Shown one piece after another: positions 1 through 9,140 of a stretch of 64,000 bases of DNA. This DNA is from JAGREO01 sp020446285 (GTDB lineage: Bacteria; Pseudomonadota; Alphaproteobacteria; Geminicoccales; Geminicoccaceae): assembly GCA_041398005.1 (NCBI GenBank), contig JAWKVP010000002.1, forward strand, positions 62,001-126,000. The letters run 5' to 3'. Both the position numbers and the translations under genes were made by a program. The first letter of the stretch is position 1, and every line of letters starts with the position of its first letter. The notes below the pieces were generated by a model, which was not told the DNA's origin, ran no database searches, and saw only the letters and a list, made by a program, of their open reading frames with translations.

Positions 1-432
1 CAGGCGGATCTGTCGCTGCATCTTGTCGCGGCGCAGATCGAGGAAGCGATATCGAAGCCGCGTCTCCTCGGGATAGTCCTGTTCGGAATTGACCTGCAGC
101 GGCAGTGTCTCGGCCTCGCTCTCGATGATCATCGCGTCGGCGACGAGCTCGATCTCGCCGGTCGGCAGCTCGCTGTTGACCGTATCGTCGCTGCGGGCGA
201 CCACATGTCCGGTAATGGTCAGCACGCTCTCGTTGCGCGCCCGCTCGGCATCGGCGAAAAAGGGCTTCTCCGGCTGGAACACGATCTGCGTGATGCCGGT
301 ATGATCGCGAAGATCGATAAACAGCAACTGGCCGTGATCGCGTTTTCGGTGTACCCAGCCGCTCAGCCGCGCGGTTGAACCAACGTCGCCCTTGCGCAAC
401 TCGCCGCAGCGATGTGTTCGATAGCGGTGCAT
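1..432 (-). CDS. aspS: Aspartyl-tRNA synthetase, N-terminal part (runs off the window)
   Basis: Charges tRNA-Asp (and, in many alphaproteobacteria, tRNA-Asn) with aspartate in the cytoplasm. The 144 visible codons, starting at ATG 432, give the class IIb anticodon-binding OB fold: a start of MHRYRTHRCGEL, then SGWVHRKRDHG, FIDLRDHTGITQIVF and, near the window edge, the inter-domain segment RYRFLDLRRDKMQ, which is diagnostic for AspRS. The catalytic domain lies outside the window. The gene is divergent from rnd with a 143-bp gap, a pairing common in alphaproteobacteria. A GAGAAG ribosome site precedes the ATG. The family call is firm; whether it is discriminating cannot be judged from this fragment. 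Confidence 0.93.
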   Translation of the reverse strand, partial: MHRYRTHRCGELRKGDVGSTARLSGWVHRKRDHGQLLFIDLRDHTGITQIVFQPEKPFFADAERARNESVLTITGHVVARSDDTVNSELPTGEIELVADAMIIESEAETLPLQVNSEQDYPEETRLRYRFLDLRRDKMQRQIRL

Positions 433-575
433 GAAAGCTTCTCTGCCCGAAGAGGTTCTGTGGAACGGATGAACAACCCGTCGAAATCCGCCGGTAAAGG
501 TCACGAAGGCTCACCCGCTGTCAAGCATCGCAAATGGATGGCCGCATCAGGTCTCCCCGCCGCGAAGGGGTATCG

Positions 576-1742
576 ATGACGCTCATACAGGAAAGTGCCG
601 GCGTCGCCGGGGTCTGCGCGCGCATGCGCCGGGAACCGTTCGTCACCGTCGACACCGAATTCATGCGGGATCGCACCTACTGGCCGCAGCTCTGCCTCGT
701 CCAGCTCGGCGGCGAGAACGAGGCCGTGGCCATCGATCCGCTGGCGCCGGGCATCGATCTCTCGCCGCTGGTCGATCTTCTCCTCGACCGGCAGGTCATC
801 AAGGTGCTGCATGCCTGCCGCCAGGACATGGAGATCTTCTACCATCTCTGCGGCAAGGATCTGCCCCGGCCCATCTTCGACACGCAGGTGGCGGCCATGG
901 TCTGCGGCTTCGGCGAGGAAGTCGGCTACGAGACGCTGGTCAACAAGCTCGCGAAGGCGAAACTCGACAAGTCCTCGCGCTTCACCGACTGGTCGAAGCG
1001 GCCTCTTAGCGCCCGCCAGATCGCCTACGCGCTCGGCGATGTCACCCACCTGCGACTGATCTTCGAGAAACTCGCCAAGCGCATCGAGCGCGAGGGCCGG
1101 GCCGGATGGGTCGAGGAGGAGCTCGACGTCTATCTCGACCCCGGGCTCTACGAGCTGGCGCCAGCGGATGCCTGGAAGCGGCTCAAGTTCCGCTCGCGCG
1201 AGCCGCGTTTCATCGGCCTCGTCCAGGCCATCGCCGAATGGCGCGAGCGCCGGGCGCAGACGAAGAACATACCGCGCAACCGCGTCCTGCGTGACGATCT
1301 CATCATGGAGATCGCCGCCAACCGGCCAAAGAGCGTCGAGCAGCTCCGCGACCTGCCGCGCATCAGCCTCGACAAGGAAAGTGCTGCCGACATCGTCGCC
1401 GCGGTCAATTCCCTCATGAAGGCGCCCGAGGAGGATCTCCCCAGTCTGCCGCCGGTCGAGACGACACCCCGCGGCATCGGCCCGCTCACCGACCTGCTCA
1501 AGGTGCTGCTCAAGCTCTCGGCCGAGGAAAGCGATGTCGCCCAGCGGCTGATCGCCACAAGTTCCGATCTGGACGCGCTCGCCCAGAACGACGAGGCCGA
1601 CATCGCGGCGCTCAAGGGCTGGCGCCGCCGGATCTTCGGCGAACGGGCACTGGCGCTCAAGCATGGCAGGCTGGCGCTGGCCGCCGACGGCAACCGGATC
1701 CGGATCCTCGATCTCGACAGCAATCCGGCAACAAAACCCTGA
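576..1742 (+). CDS. rnd: Ribonuclease D
   Basis: 3'-5' exoribonuclease that trims tRNA and other stable RNA 3' ends. The 388-residue product has the DEDD exonuclease signature: VTVDTEF near residue 24 (Asp26, Glu28), ACRQDMEIF near 90, and the third motif YALGDVTHL carrying the last Asp. A C-terminal HRDC-like region follows (RNRVLRDDLIMEIA, then RDLPRIS). An in-frame start exists at 534, but ATG 576 is preceded by GAAGGGG at a proper distance and begins the conserved MTLIQESAGV, so I use it. The last 20-odd codons contain alternative starts in other frames that are not used. Length matches the family. Confidence 0.93.
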   Translation: MTLIQESAGVAGVCARMRREPFVTVDTEFMRDRTYWPQLCLVQLGGENEAVAIDPLAPGIDLSPLVDLLLDRQVIKVLHACRQDMEIFYHLCGKDLPRPIFDTQVAAMVCGFGEEVGYETLVNKLAKAKLDKSSRFTDWSKRPLSARQIAYALGDVTHLRLIFEKLAKRIEREGRAGWVEEELDVYLDPGLYELAPADAWKRLKFRSREPRFIGLVQAIAEWRERRAQTKNIPRNRVLRDDLIMEIAANRPKSVEQLRDLPRISLDKESAADIVAAVNSLMKAPEEDLPSLPPVETTPRGIGPLTDLLKVLLKLSAEESDVAQRLIATSSDLDALAQNDEADIAALKGWRRRIFGERALALKHGRLALAADGNRIRILDLDSNPATKP

Positions 1743-1779
1743 CATTGTCCTTTCCCATGGGCCTTCTATCATATGGCTC

Positions 1780-2595
1780 ATGTCGAATGATGCCGCATCC
1801 ATCCTCGTCACCGGCGCCGGCGGACTGATCGGCCGGGCCCTGGTCGGTCTCGGATTGCCGGGCTGCCCGCACACGGTTCTGCGCGAAACGGGCGGGGTGC
1901 CCGCTGGTGTCCGGACGATCATCCATGCCGGCCGCGACCCTCGCCTCGGCAAGGCGGATTACGATCCTGACCGGGATGTGGAATCCGTCGCAGCGGAGAT
2001 TGCCGCCAAACGAGGACTCGATCTCGTCATGCTGTCCTCGCGCAAGGTTTATGGCGATGCCCCTTCCCCCGTCACCGAGGAGGCGCCCGCGCGACCAACG
2101 GACGACTACGGACGGCAGAAGCGGGCGATGGAGATGCGGCTGCAGGAACGGCTCGGAGCGAAACTCACGATCCTGCGCATCGCCAATGTCTTTTCTTTCG
2201 AACCGGGGCGCCGGAGCTTTTTCGGCATCATGCTCGACCGGCTCCGCGATTGCGGCGAGATCCGCTTCGACATGTCACCTGACACCGCCCGCGATTTCAT
2301 CCCGCTCACGGCAACAGCGGAGATCATCCGCACACTCGCCCTCTCGCCGCCGGGCGGAATCGTCAATGTCGGCTCCGGCGTACCGCTCGCCACAGGCGAC
2401 CTTGCCCGTGCGGTGATGGACGGCTTTGGCTCTGGCCGCCTCACATGCACCGATGACACGATCCGCGACTCCTTCGTGCTCGACGTCACGCGCATGCATT
2501 CCCTCACCGGCCTGCACCTCACCCGCGACCGCATTCTCGCCACCGCCCGGACGATCGGCGCCACACTGAAAGCAGGCTCCACCACCCCGGCCTGA
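1780..2595 (+). CDS. NAD(P)-dependent epimerase/dehydratase (extended SDR)
   Basis: A 271-residue protein of the extended short-chain dehydrogenase family, acting on an unidentified substrate, perhaps a nucleotide sugar. It opens with the dinucleotide-binding motif VTGAGGLIGRA (residues 10-20), has a catalytic-type SSRKVYGD strand and YGRQK as the Tyr-x3-Lys pair, then a RIANVF segment typical of sugar-nucleotide epimerases. It is shorter than most UDP-sugar epimerases (about 310-340), and the N-terminal half is compact. ATG 1780 is the only reasonable start before the Rossmann motif. It lies 37 bp after rnd and is probably co-transcribed. The substrate cannot be told from the sequence. Confidence 0.8.
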   Translation: MSNDAASILVTGAGGLIGRALVGLGLPGCPHTVLRETGGVPAGVRTIIHAGRDPRLGKADYDPDRDVESVAAEIAAKRGLDLVMLSSRKVYGDAPSPVTEEAPARPTDDYGRQKRAMEMRLQERLGAKLTILRIANVFSFEPGRRSFFGIMLDRLRDCGEIRFDMSPDTARDFIPLTATAEIIRTLALSPPGGIVNVGSGVPLATGDLARAVMDGFGSGRLTCTDDTIRDSFVLDVTRMHSLTGLHLTRDRILATARTIGATLKAGSTTPA

Positions 2596-3005
2596 CAGAC
2601 GCCTCCGCCAAAGACAACACCAACACCCATCGCCCGCGCGACCGAGGCCAAGCGCGACTGCCTGCGCTCGGCAGCACAGCACGGCAGGCCGATTTCGGTG
2701 GTGCGGCCAACGCGACGGCAACACCGGAACGGCAGGCCCGAACCATGGAGCTCATCCGCCCGCAGGGCATCCGTGAGGCGAAATGGCGGGATCAGGTGAC
2801 GCATCGTGCAGCCGGGTGCGGCCATGGCCCGTGCGGATCGTCCTGCAGCTCCCCGCCCGCGCTTATCATGAATGCAGGCGGCATCCTCCCCGACCTGACA
2901 CTACCCGACAGGCGTCAATCCCGAAGTGTGGAATGTTCATGCCCAATGATCCGCAGAACGGGTGCTCCGTTGCGGGCGGGGATTTCCGGCAGGTGGAGGG
3001 GTGGC
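2596..3005. other. Intergenic stretch without a recognisable gene
   Basis: This is a 410-bp gap between the epimerase and the convergent unknown gene at 3006. Open frames exist on both strands but have arginine/serine-rich, low-quality composition and no ribosome site. No hairpin with a T-run and no repeat shared with other parts of the window was seen. Confidence 0.5.
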
Positions 3006-3842
3006 TCAGTCGTCGGGTGGTGGGCCCTGGGCCTTCGGTGGTGCGGAATCGGGCAGGGCGGATTCCAGCAATGCGGAGTCCGGCGGTCCGGTCTCCGATG
3101 ATGCGGGTTCCGGTGGGGTATTCTCGCCCTGTGATGGCGGCGGCGGCGCTTCGTTCGCGACTTCTGCGTTCGCCTCGGCCTCCGTCTTCGCCTTCTCGGC
3201 CTCGTGGATTTCGTGCCGGCCGATCGAGCAGAGCTGGTCATAGAGGGTATGGGTGAGATCCTGAAGCAGCTGCCGCCGGCCGCGCGCATGCATCAGCCGC
3301 TCGCGCCATTCCGGCGACAGGCTGCGCTGGAACCGTTCCTGCGCCTGACGCCGCAGGCGTTCGTCACGCTCCTCATCGCTTTCCACAGGCTTGGCCGGTT
3401 GCCGCTCCACCACCCGCTTCGGCCGGCCGATATGCACCAGAACCGTACGCAGCAGGCTCAGCAGCGGACCCTCTTTCGAACGCTCGTCGGCCCGTTCGAG
3501 CCACAAAAGCGCATTCGTCCCGCCATCGTGACCATCGCTGCGGAACCGCTCGCGGACCTCCTCCAGCCAGTCATGCGCCAGCGGCAGAAGCAGCCCCGCA
3601 AGCTCCTTGCTGTCCCCGCGGCAGGTCTTGCGAAACAGCTCGACCAGCGGCTGGATGTGCGGCATCCGCATCGTCATCCGCCTGTCCGGCTCGCTCATGC
3701 CCGCAAGAACCCCGCGCGGATCACGCTCCACCGCAAGGGCCCAGCACCCGGCCAGAAGCCGCATCGACCCCCACCGCCCCACGCGCACGAGCAGGCGCTG
3801 GCAGAATTCGACGGTGGGAAAGATCGTATCGGTCATGGACAT
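3006..3842 (-). CDS. Conserved-looking unknown protein with a proline-rich acidic tail
   Basis: I do not recognise this 278-residue protein. Residues 1-190 are mostly helical and charged (for example LLLPLAHDWLEEVRERF, then RRQLLQDLTHTLYDQL). From about residue 200 it turns into an Ala/Glu helix and a low-complexity Pro/Ser/Glu tail with imperfect repeats of the type PPDSALLESALPDS. There is no signal peptide and no membrane segment, so it is probably cytoplasmic. ATG 3842 and ATG 3836 are both possible starts. Codon use matches the neighbours. It stands alone, convergent with the epimerase gene. The tail looks like a disordered linker or partner-binding extension. Confidence 0.6.
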   Translation of the reverse strand: MSMTDTIFPTVEFCQRLLVRVGRWGSMRLLAGCWALAVERDPRGVLAGMSEPDRRMTMRMPHIQPLVELFRKTCRGDSKELAGLLLPLAHDWLEEVRERFRSDGHDGGTNALLWLERADERSKEGPLLSLLRTVLVHIGRPKRVVERQPAKPVESDEERDERLRRQAQERFQRSLSPEWRERLMHARGRRQLLQDLTHTLYDQLCSIGRHEIHEAEKAKTEAEANAEVANEAPPPPSQGENTPPEPASSETGPPDSALLESALPDSAPPKAQGPPPDD

Positions 3843-3959
3843 GCTCGCTTATGTCGCATGACCGAGCAGTCAAGTCAAGGAAATTAATCTTATACAAATC
3901 GGGAAAACCCGAGACACGAAACGGTCCCCTGACATTCGTTCTTTCCCGCCTTTGTCACC

Positions 3960-5174
3960 TCACCGCATGGACGATATCGGTGCGCCGATACTGAACGAGT
4001 GGTTCGGGTCGGATCTTTGAGCGATTCGTTCGTTGTCGAGGGCTATTCCAAGACCCGGACCACGGTCGGGCGGGTGGACGGAGCCGCGCAGGGCGACGGC
4101 TTCCGGAGCGCTGGTGATTTCGGCGAAAAGCGGGGTTTCGGCGAATTGCACCTCGTGGTGGACATTCTCGTCGAGACAGGCGGCGACATGCAGCGAGGCC
4201 GCATGTGCGACGGGACCCGAAGGGTTGTGCAGCGACAGCGAGGCGCCCGCCTCGCGCACCTCGCGGCCAAACGCGACAAGCGCCCGCAGCGAGCCGAAAT
4301 ATTTCACATCGGGCATGATGACATCATAGGCACGGGCTTCGAGAAACGGCCGGAAGGCACCGGCGCCGATGCCGTTTTCGAGACCCGCGAGGCGGATGCC
4401 GCGCCGTTCCGCCCGACGGCGAAGGGCGGCGATGTCTCCGGCCGTTCCGGGCATTTCCGGCAGGGGACATTCGACCCAGTCGATCGCGAAATCCGCAGCA
4501 CGGTCGATGACGTATCGTGCGGCATCCCCGGTGAAACGCCAGTGACAGTCGATGCGGAGAACGCCCGCGGGGCCGATGGCCTCGCGAACGGCGGCGATCC
4601 GCGCGAAGGCCGGTTGCATGAGTGACGCGACGGGCTTGCTGCTGCACCCTTCGACGGTCACTTCGTCGAAGGGTGCGAGCTTGAACACGTCGAAACCGGA
4701 GCCCATGGCCAAAAGCGCGCTTTCGGCGAAGGAAGCCGGCGTGCGCGCCTCGCTCCGGCGGTTGATGTTGGCATAGAGACGAACCTCCCGTCGCACCGTG
4801 CGGTCCTCCGGTCCGGCCGATGGTTCGCCCCGTGGTTCATCCTGCGGTTCGGACAGATGCGCGTGGAGCGGTCTGCCGGCCGCCTGTGCCTCGAGGTCGA
4901 GCAGCGCCATGTCGAGCGCGGACAGGATGGCGGCTTCCGCGAGCGTTCGGGGCGGTCCGGACGTTGCAAGGATAGCCGCCTGCGCCGGACGTCCGATCAG
5001 TTCCGGAAACCGGGAGCGCGCGACCGACCGAAGCGTTCCGCTCTCGCCGTTCAGCGTCGCCTCGCCATGCCCGATCCGTCCGTCACCGTCGATGATGCGA
5101 AGCATGTGCCATTCGGTCTTCGCGGTGATCCGCAGCGTATCGAGGGAGAGACCGGCGATGTGTGCCGCCATCAT
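3960..5174 (-). CDS. Enolase-superfamily enzyme (mandelate racemase / muconate lactonizing type)
   Basis: Probably dehydrates or racemises a sugar acid in the cytoplasm. With ATG 5174 as start (a GGGG-rich ribosome site 8 nt upstream; a GTG at 5201 is the longer alternative) it has 404 residues. Key residues are visible on the barrel strands: Lys165 in DVFKLAPF, metal ligands Asp209 and His211 in RIDCHW, Glu235 in WVECPLPE, Glu266 in LENGIG, and Asp289/Lys291 in MPDVKYFG, followed by a SLHNPSGP loop. The gene sits 16 bp after the stop of the unknown barrel protein and downstream of a sulfatase, so the three form one operon. The substrate is unknown; a sugar acid released by the sulfatase branch is inferred. 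Confidence 0.8.
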   Translation of the reverse strand: MMAAHIAGLSLDTLRITAKTEWHMLRIIDGDGRIGHGEATLNGESGTLRSVARSRFPELIGRPAQAAILATSGPPRTLAEAAILSALDMALLDLEAQAAGRPLHAHLSEPQDEPRGEPSAGPEDRTVRREVRLYANINRRSEARTPASFAESALLAMGSGFDVFKLAPFDEVTVEGCSSKPVASLMQPAFARIAAVREAIGPAGVLRIDCHWRFTGDAARYVIDRAADFAIDWVECPLPEMPGTAGDIAALRRRAERRGIRLAGLENGIGAGAFRPFLEARAYDVIMPDVKYFGSLRALVAFGREVREAGASLSLHNPSGPVAHAASLHVAACLDENVHHEVQFAETPLFAEITSAPEAVALRGSVHPPDRGPGLGIALDNERIAQRSDPNHSFSIGAPISSMR

Positions 5175-5190
5175 CACCGTATCCCCGCCT

Positions 5191-6543
5191 TCATGATTCA
5201 CGCCTCATCATGGCACCCAGGGCATCGAGCTTGTCATTGCCCAGATAACCGTAGCGATTGACCCAGACGGCGTTGCCGCCCGCCCGGAAGGCCGTGTCGA
5301 TGCGCGCGGCCACGTCCTCCGTCGGGCCATAGCTGTGCGCCGCCGGCATGATCGGGGCTCCCGTCGCCCGCGCCGCGGCGATCTTGCGGATCTGCGCCGC
5401 GCGCCCGACCGGGTGGGGTTCGTCGGGCTCGGGATAGTGGAGATCGCCTTCGCCGCCGGTGTCGAACAGGGCGCGCAGGCGGTCGCCGGGATCGTCGCCG
5501 TGGCAGCCTGTACGCATCGCGTCGCGGTAGTCGGCGAGCATCATCGGCCAGTGCATGGTATAGAGCTTGACCGCGATCTCGTCCGCATGCGCCGCCATGC
5601 GTGCCGGATCGGCGCCCGACAGCCGGTTCCACGGTTCGGGGAAGGCGTGCGCGATCAGCCGGATGTGCCCCGGCAGGGCGTCACGCAGGGCGTGGAGGAG
5701 AGCGGCGGACAGATCGCGCTTGAAGTCCAGCAGTGCCGTGAAGCCCGGACGCGCGAACAGACCTTCGTCGAGAAAGCGCCAGGGCTCGCGCATGAGCGCG
5801 AGACAATCCGCGCGCATGGTCTCGACATCGAGACCGCGGGCGCGCATCGCATGCACGGCATGATCGGAAAAATCGAAGAACCAGGAGCGCAGGCTGTAGG
5901 GCGGATATTCCGGCCAGTCGACACGGACGGCGTCGACCATGGGATAGGCCCTCGCGATATCCCGCAGGAGCGCGCACGCATAGTCGACGATGGCCGGACT
6001 GGCGAGCGATCCGTTCCTGTCGACGCGATTGGCGAGGATACCACCGTCGGGCAGGCGCGGCTGGTCCGCCTCCGCCGGTCCGCCGAACTGGACGCGGTAG
6101 CCGGGCGGGATGGCCGCCTGCACCTGGAGCTGAACTTCCAGACCGGCGGCTTTCGCCCGTTCGAGAAAGCGGGCGATGATGTCGCCCTCGCGCATCGTCA
6201 GTTCGTCCACCGGCGAGGGCCGGCAGGCGAGCCCCGCATAGAGCGCCGGATCGGGACGGAAGGCCGGCGCGGTGACGCAGCGCAGCTCGCGTCTGCCCCA
6301 GAGATCGCGGTCGAGCAGGCGGACCTTGCCGGATCCGCCGTCGATGGGCGGTTCGCGGCCGGCATCCGGCGCATCGCTCGCCGCCATGACATAGGGCGAG
6401 GTGGCGACCGCGGTCGCCCCGGCGCGGGCAAGGTTCTCGAGAATGCCGTCGATCCCCTCTGACTGGATCCATTCCGGCATGACGGTGATGCCGAGACGCT
6501 TGCCGGTGGCGGGGTTTGCGGAAGACATTGTGGCGGGCGTCAT
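5191..6543 (-). CDS. Unknown protein, probable TIM-barrel (glycoside-hydrolase-like)
   Basis: I cannot name this 450-residue protein. It reads like a barrel enzyme: LGITVMPEWIQSEGIDGIL at the start, then AKAAGLEVQLQVQAAIPPGY, a VDAVRVDWPEYPPYS strand with acidic residues at strand ends, LIAHAFPEPWNRLSGADP, EIAVKLYTMHWPMM and a C-terminal GGNAVWVNRYGYLG. This layout resembles GH-like families that bind carbohydrates. There is no signal peptide. ATG 6543 overlaps the sulfatase stop as ATGA, indicating translational coupling, and the enolase-superfamily gene follows. The context points to sugar catabolism; a lyase or isomerase role is as possible as hydrolysis. Confidence 0.65.
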   Translation of the reverse strand: MTPATMSSANPATGKRLGITVMPEWIQSEGIDGILENLARAGATAVATSPYVMAASDAPDAGREPPIDGGSGKVRLLDRDLWGRRELRCVTAPAFRPDPALYAGLACRPSPVDELTMREGDIIARFLERAKAAGLEVQLQVQAAIPPGYRVQFGGPAEADQPRLPDGGILANRVDRNGSLASPAIVDYACALLRDIARAYPMVDAVRVDWPEYPPYSLRSWFFDFSDHAVHAMRARGLDVETMRADCLALMREPWRFLDEGLFARPGFTALLDFKRDLSAALLHALRDALPGHIRLIAHAFPEPWNRLSGADPARMAAHADEIAVKLYTMHWPMMLADYRDAMRTGCHGDDPGDRLRALFDTGGEGDLHYPEPDEPHPVGRAAQIRKIAAARATGAPIMPAAHSYGPTEDVAARIDTAFRAGGNAVWVNRYGYLGNDKLDALGAMMRRES

Positions 6544-8003
6544 GACGGCAGATCGTCCAGCCAGTTGTCTTCCGCCCGCACCTCCCAGAGATGGCTTTCC
6601 TCCGGCCGCACGGTCTTCGCCCACTGTGACAGCAGTTTCTTTTCACCGACCTTGCGGGCCATGCGCGCGGCGATCTCGCGTGGATTCCAGCCTTCGAGAA
6701 CGCGGGCGGTCAGCGCGTCGCGCATGGGCGCGCAGCGGGATGTCCCGGCCAGATCGTCCATCTCGTCGGGATCGTCCCCGAGGTGGAACAGTTGCGGGCG
6801 ATACCCCTCGTAATGCACGAGCTTCCACGGACCATGACGGATCATGCGCTGCTGTGTCGGTGTCCCGCCGGTCCAGCGGGCGACCCCGTCGGTGCAGTAT
6901 TCGGCGAAGGTCTCGTCGAGCCATGGCACATCGCCGTCGCGCGCGACCGGCAGGAGGCTGCGCCCCTGGCCGTGTGGCAGCGGCGGGGCGCCGGCGGCAT
7001 CGATCATGGTCGCGGCGACATCGAGCAGGTTGACGACCTGCGCCCGACGTTCGCCCCTCGGCAACCGGCCGGGCCAGCGCATGATGAGCGGCACGCGGAT
7101 CGACTGTTCATAGAAGGTCTGCTTCCACCAGAGCCCGCGCTCGCCGAGCTGGTCGCCATGGTCGGAGGCGTAGATAACGAGCGTATCCCCGGCGAGCCCG
7201 TTCCGTTCGAGACGATCGAGGATCTCGCCGATCATCCGGTCCATCGCGGTGGTGAGGCCGTAATAGGCGGTGCGCGCACGGATCTGCCAGTCGTCGGGCA
7301 GATCGAGCGAACCGGTATGTTCGCGCCAGGCGCGCAGGCAGGGATGTCCGGAATTGTCGCCCGGCGGAGACAGCCTCGGCATGCCGACCTTGCCGCGATA
7401 GGCGTCGAAATCCGCCTTCGGGCAGACATAGGGCTGGTGCGGCAGCATCAGGCCGACGGTCATGGCGAACGGCCGGGCGGATGTCGCGAGTGTGTCGAGC
7501 CGCTCCAGTGTCGCCGCCAGCACGTCGCGGTCTTTCTTCTCGTAGGACGACTGCCCCGCTCCCGAACGCTCGATGCTCACGCGGAACGGTTCGTTGGTGC
7601 GGTCGAGCACGCCGAGCGAATGGGCGGTTCCGCCGACCCAGTTGGTCGAATGGTCGCCGACATGGCGCTCGCCATAGCCATGCAGCTGGTCCGGACCGAT
7701 GGAATGCAGCCTGCCCATGAGGATGGTCTGCAGGCCGGCGGCGCCGAGCGCATGGGCATGGGTCGGGACATCCGATGCGAGAACGTCGGAATTGGTCCAG
7801 CAGCCGATCCTGCTGCTGTGCTGGCCGGTCAGCATCGACATGCGCGCCGGCGTGCAGAGGGGGGCGGTGGTGCAGGCATTGTCGAACGTCACGCCGCCGG
7901 CGGCGAGCCCGTCGAGTGCCGGCGTGCGGACGACCGGATCGCCGTAGCAGCCGGTGACATGCGCGGCGTGCTGGTCGGAAAAAATGAAGAGAATGTTGGT
8001 CAC
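6540..8003 (-). CDS. Sulfatase (type I, formylglycine-dependent)
   Basis: Hydrolyses a sulfate ester. The 487-residue protein begins MTNILFIFSDQHAAH, with the Asp metal ligand near residue 10, and carries the activation motif C50-T-P-A-R, in which Cys is converted to formylglycine. YASDHGDQLGERGLWWKQ near the middle and a C-terminal PWKLVHYEG/QLFHLGDDP segment are typical of the choline-sulfatase and arylsulfatase group. The start is GTG 8003, with GGGGAGGG just upstream; a longer open frame would run into the promoter of the divergent lysR gene. There is no signal peptide, so it acts in the cytoplasm on an imported sulfated compound. It is the first gene of the three-gene catabolic operon. 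A maturase is not in the window. Confidence 0.9.
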   Translation of the reverse strand: MTNILFIFSDQHAAHVTGCYGDPVVRTPALDGLAAGGVTFDNACTTAPLCTPARMSMLTGQHSSRIGCWTNSDVLASDVPTHAHALGAAGLQTILMGRLHSIGPDQLHGYGERHVGDHSTNWVGGTAHSLGVLDRTNEPFRVSIERSGAGQSSYEKKDRDVLAATLERLDTLATSARPFAMTVGLMLPHQPYVCPKADFDAYRGKVGMPRLSPPGDNSGHPCLRAWREHTGSLDLPDDWQIRARTAYYGLTTAMDRMIGEILDRLERNGLAGDTLVIYASDHGDQLGERGLWWKQTFYEQSIRVPLIMRWPGRLPRGERRAQVVNLLDVAATMIDAAGAPPLPHGQGRSLLPVARDGDVPWLDETFAEYCTDGVARWTGGTPTQQRMIRHGPWKLVHYEGYRPQLFHLGDDPDEMDDLAGTSRCAPMRDALTARVLEGWNPREIAARMARKVGEKKLLSQWAKTVRPEESHLWEVRAEDNWLDDLPS

Positions 8004-8066
8004 CCTGCCCTCCCCTGCTGGCAACGCCGCGATTTTGACAACAGCTCTTGACGTTCCGCAAGTCCG

Positions 8067-8094
8067 ATTGGTAACCATCACGATAACCAATGGT
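8067..8094. promoter_or_regulatory. Candidate LysR-type operator between sulfatase and lysR genes
   Basis: In the divergent intergenic region, ATTGGT (8067-8072) and ACCAAT (8086-8091) form an inverted repeat spaced by 13 bp. Two short palindromes, TGGTAACCA (8069-8077) and ACCAATGGT (8086-8094), lie inside and beside it. The region is AT-richer than its surroundings. A LysR-family gene starts 63 bp further on, so autoregulation and divergent control of the sulfatase operon are inferred. Confidence 0.4.
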
Positions 8095-8156
8095 AATAGA
8101 AAAAGTCCGGTCAGCGAGAAGGTCCGGAAGTCGTCCGAAAGGGGAGTTCGTTCGGC

Positions 8157-9140
8157 TTGGAGATCCGCAACATCGACTATTTCCTGACGGTCGCCGAATC
8201 CGGTTCGCTGCGCGCGGCCGCCAAGACGCTCGGCATCACCCAGCCGGCGCTGACCAAGTCCATCCGCAGGCTCGAGGACGAGGCCGGCGTCGCGTTCTTC
8301 GAGCGGCGCGCCCGCGGCGTTTCGCTGACCGAATATGGCCGCTCGTTCCTGCGTCATGCGCGGGCACTCAAGGCGAGCATGTCGGATGCGCGCAACGAGA
8401 TCGAGGCGCTCCGGCGCGGCGACAGCGGCCATATCCGCATCGGCGCCGGTCCGTCATGGCAGACACGCATCCTTCCCGACGTCCTGCCGGCTTTCCGGCG
8501 AATGCGGCCGGGTGTGCTCATCCGCATCGTCGGCGGCCTCGATGTCGGACTAAAGGCCGACCTGCGCCGGGGCGCGCTCGATCTCGTGGTCGCTGCACTG
8601 CCGGAGCCCGCGGATGATCCGGATCTCGACACGCGCACGCTGATGGTCGACGATTACCGCGTCATCGCCGACCGTGACCATCCCCTGCAGCATGTCGAAC
8701 ATCTCGACTTCGCCCGGCTGCTCGACTTTCCGTGGATCCTGCCGGGGCCCGGAACCTACCTCGCCCGGCGTCTCGAGGTGATGATGCGGGCGAAGGGCCT
8801 CACGCCGCCTCGCGCCATCGTGGAAACCGACATCGTCCTGCTCAAGCTCGATCTGATGCGCGGCAGCGATTATCTGAGCTTTCACGCGGTCGATCATCTC
8901 GAACATCTCGGCGAGACGGCGGTCCGGCCGCTGCCCTTTACCGAAGCCGGCTGGCAACGCAAGGCCGGCCTCATCCTGCGCCACGGCGTCGAACCCAACG
9001 CCGCCACGCGCGATCTGATCGGGACCATCGAAACGGTGTGCCGCGAGACCATGTCGGACCGCAGGACCGAACCGGCACGGCCCGACATCAACGGATACCG
9101 GAGCAATGCAACAGGCAAGCCAGGGAGGCCAAGCCCATGA
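8157..9140 (+). CDS. LysR-family transcriptional regulator
   Basis: DNA-binding regulator of 327 residues. The N-terminal winged helix is clear (DYFLTVAESGSLRAAAKTLG, then TQPALTKSIRRLE, residues about 7-60), followed by the linker helix and a periplasmic-binding-like effector domain (IRIGAGPSW to ILRHGVEPN). The C-terminal 25 residues are Arg/Pro-rich and probably disordered. The start is TTG 8157, with GGGGAG 10 bp upstream. It is divergent from the sulfatase operon, and its stop overlaps the tctC start (ATGA), so regulator and transporter share a transcript. It probably senses the transported sugar acid. Confidence 0.9.
   Translation: MEIRNIDYFLTVAESGSLRAAAKTLGITQPALTKSIRRLEDEAGVAFFERRARGVSLTEYGRSFLRHARALKASMSDARNEIEALRRGDSGHIRIGAGPSWQTRILPDVLPAFRRMRPGVLIRIVGGLDVGLKADLRRGALDLVVAALPEPADDPDLDTRTLMVDDYRVIADRDHPLQHVEHLDFARLLDFPWILPGPGTYLARRLEVMMRAKGLTPPRAIVETDIVLLKLDLMRGSDYLSFHAVDHLEHLGETAVRPLPFTEAGWQRKAGLILRHGVEPNAATRDLIGTIETVCRETMSDRRTEPARPDINGYRSNATGKPGRPSP

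Noticed and set aside
8004..8432. N-terminal extension of the sulfatase by about 140 residues
   Set aside because: The extension reads antisense to the lysR gene and lacks any domain. GTG 8003 has an excellent ribosome site and begins the conserved sulfatase strand.
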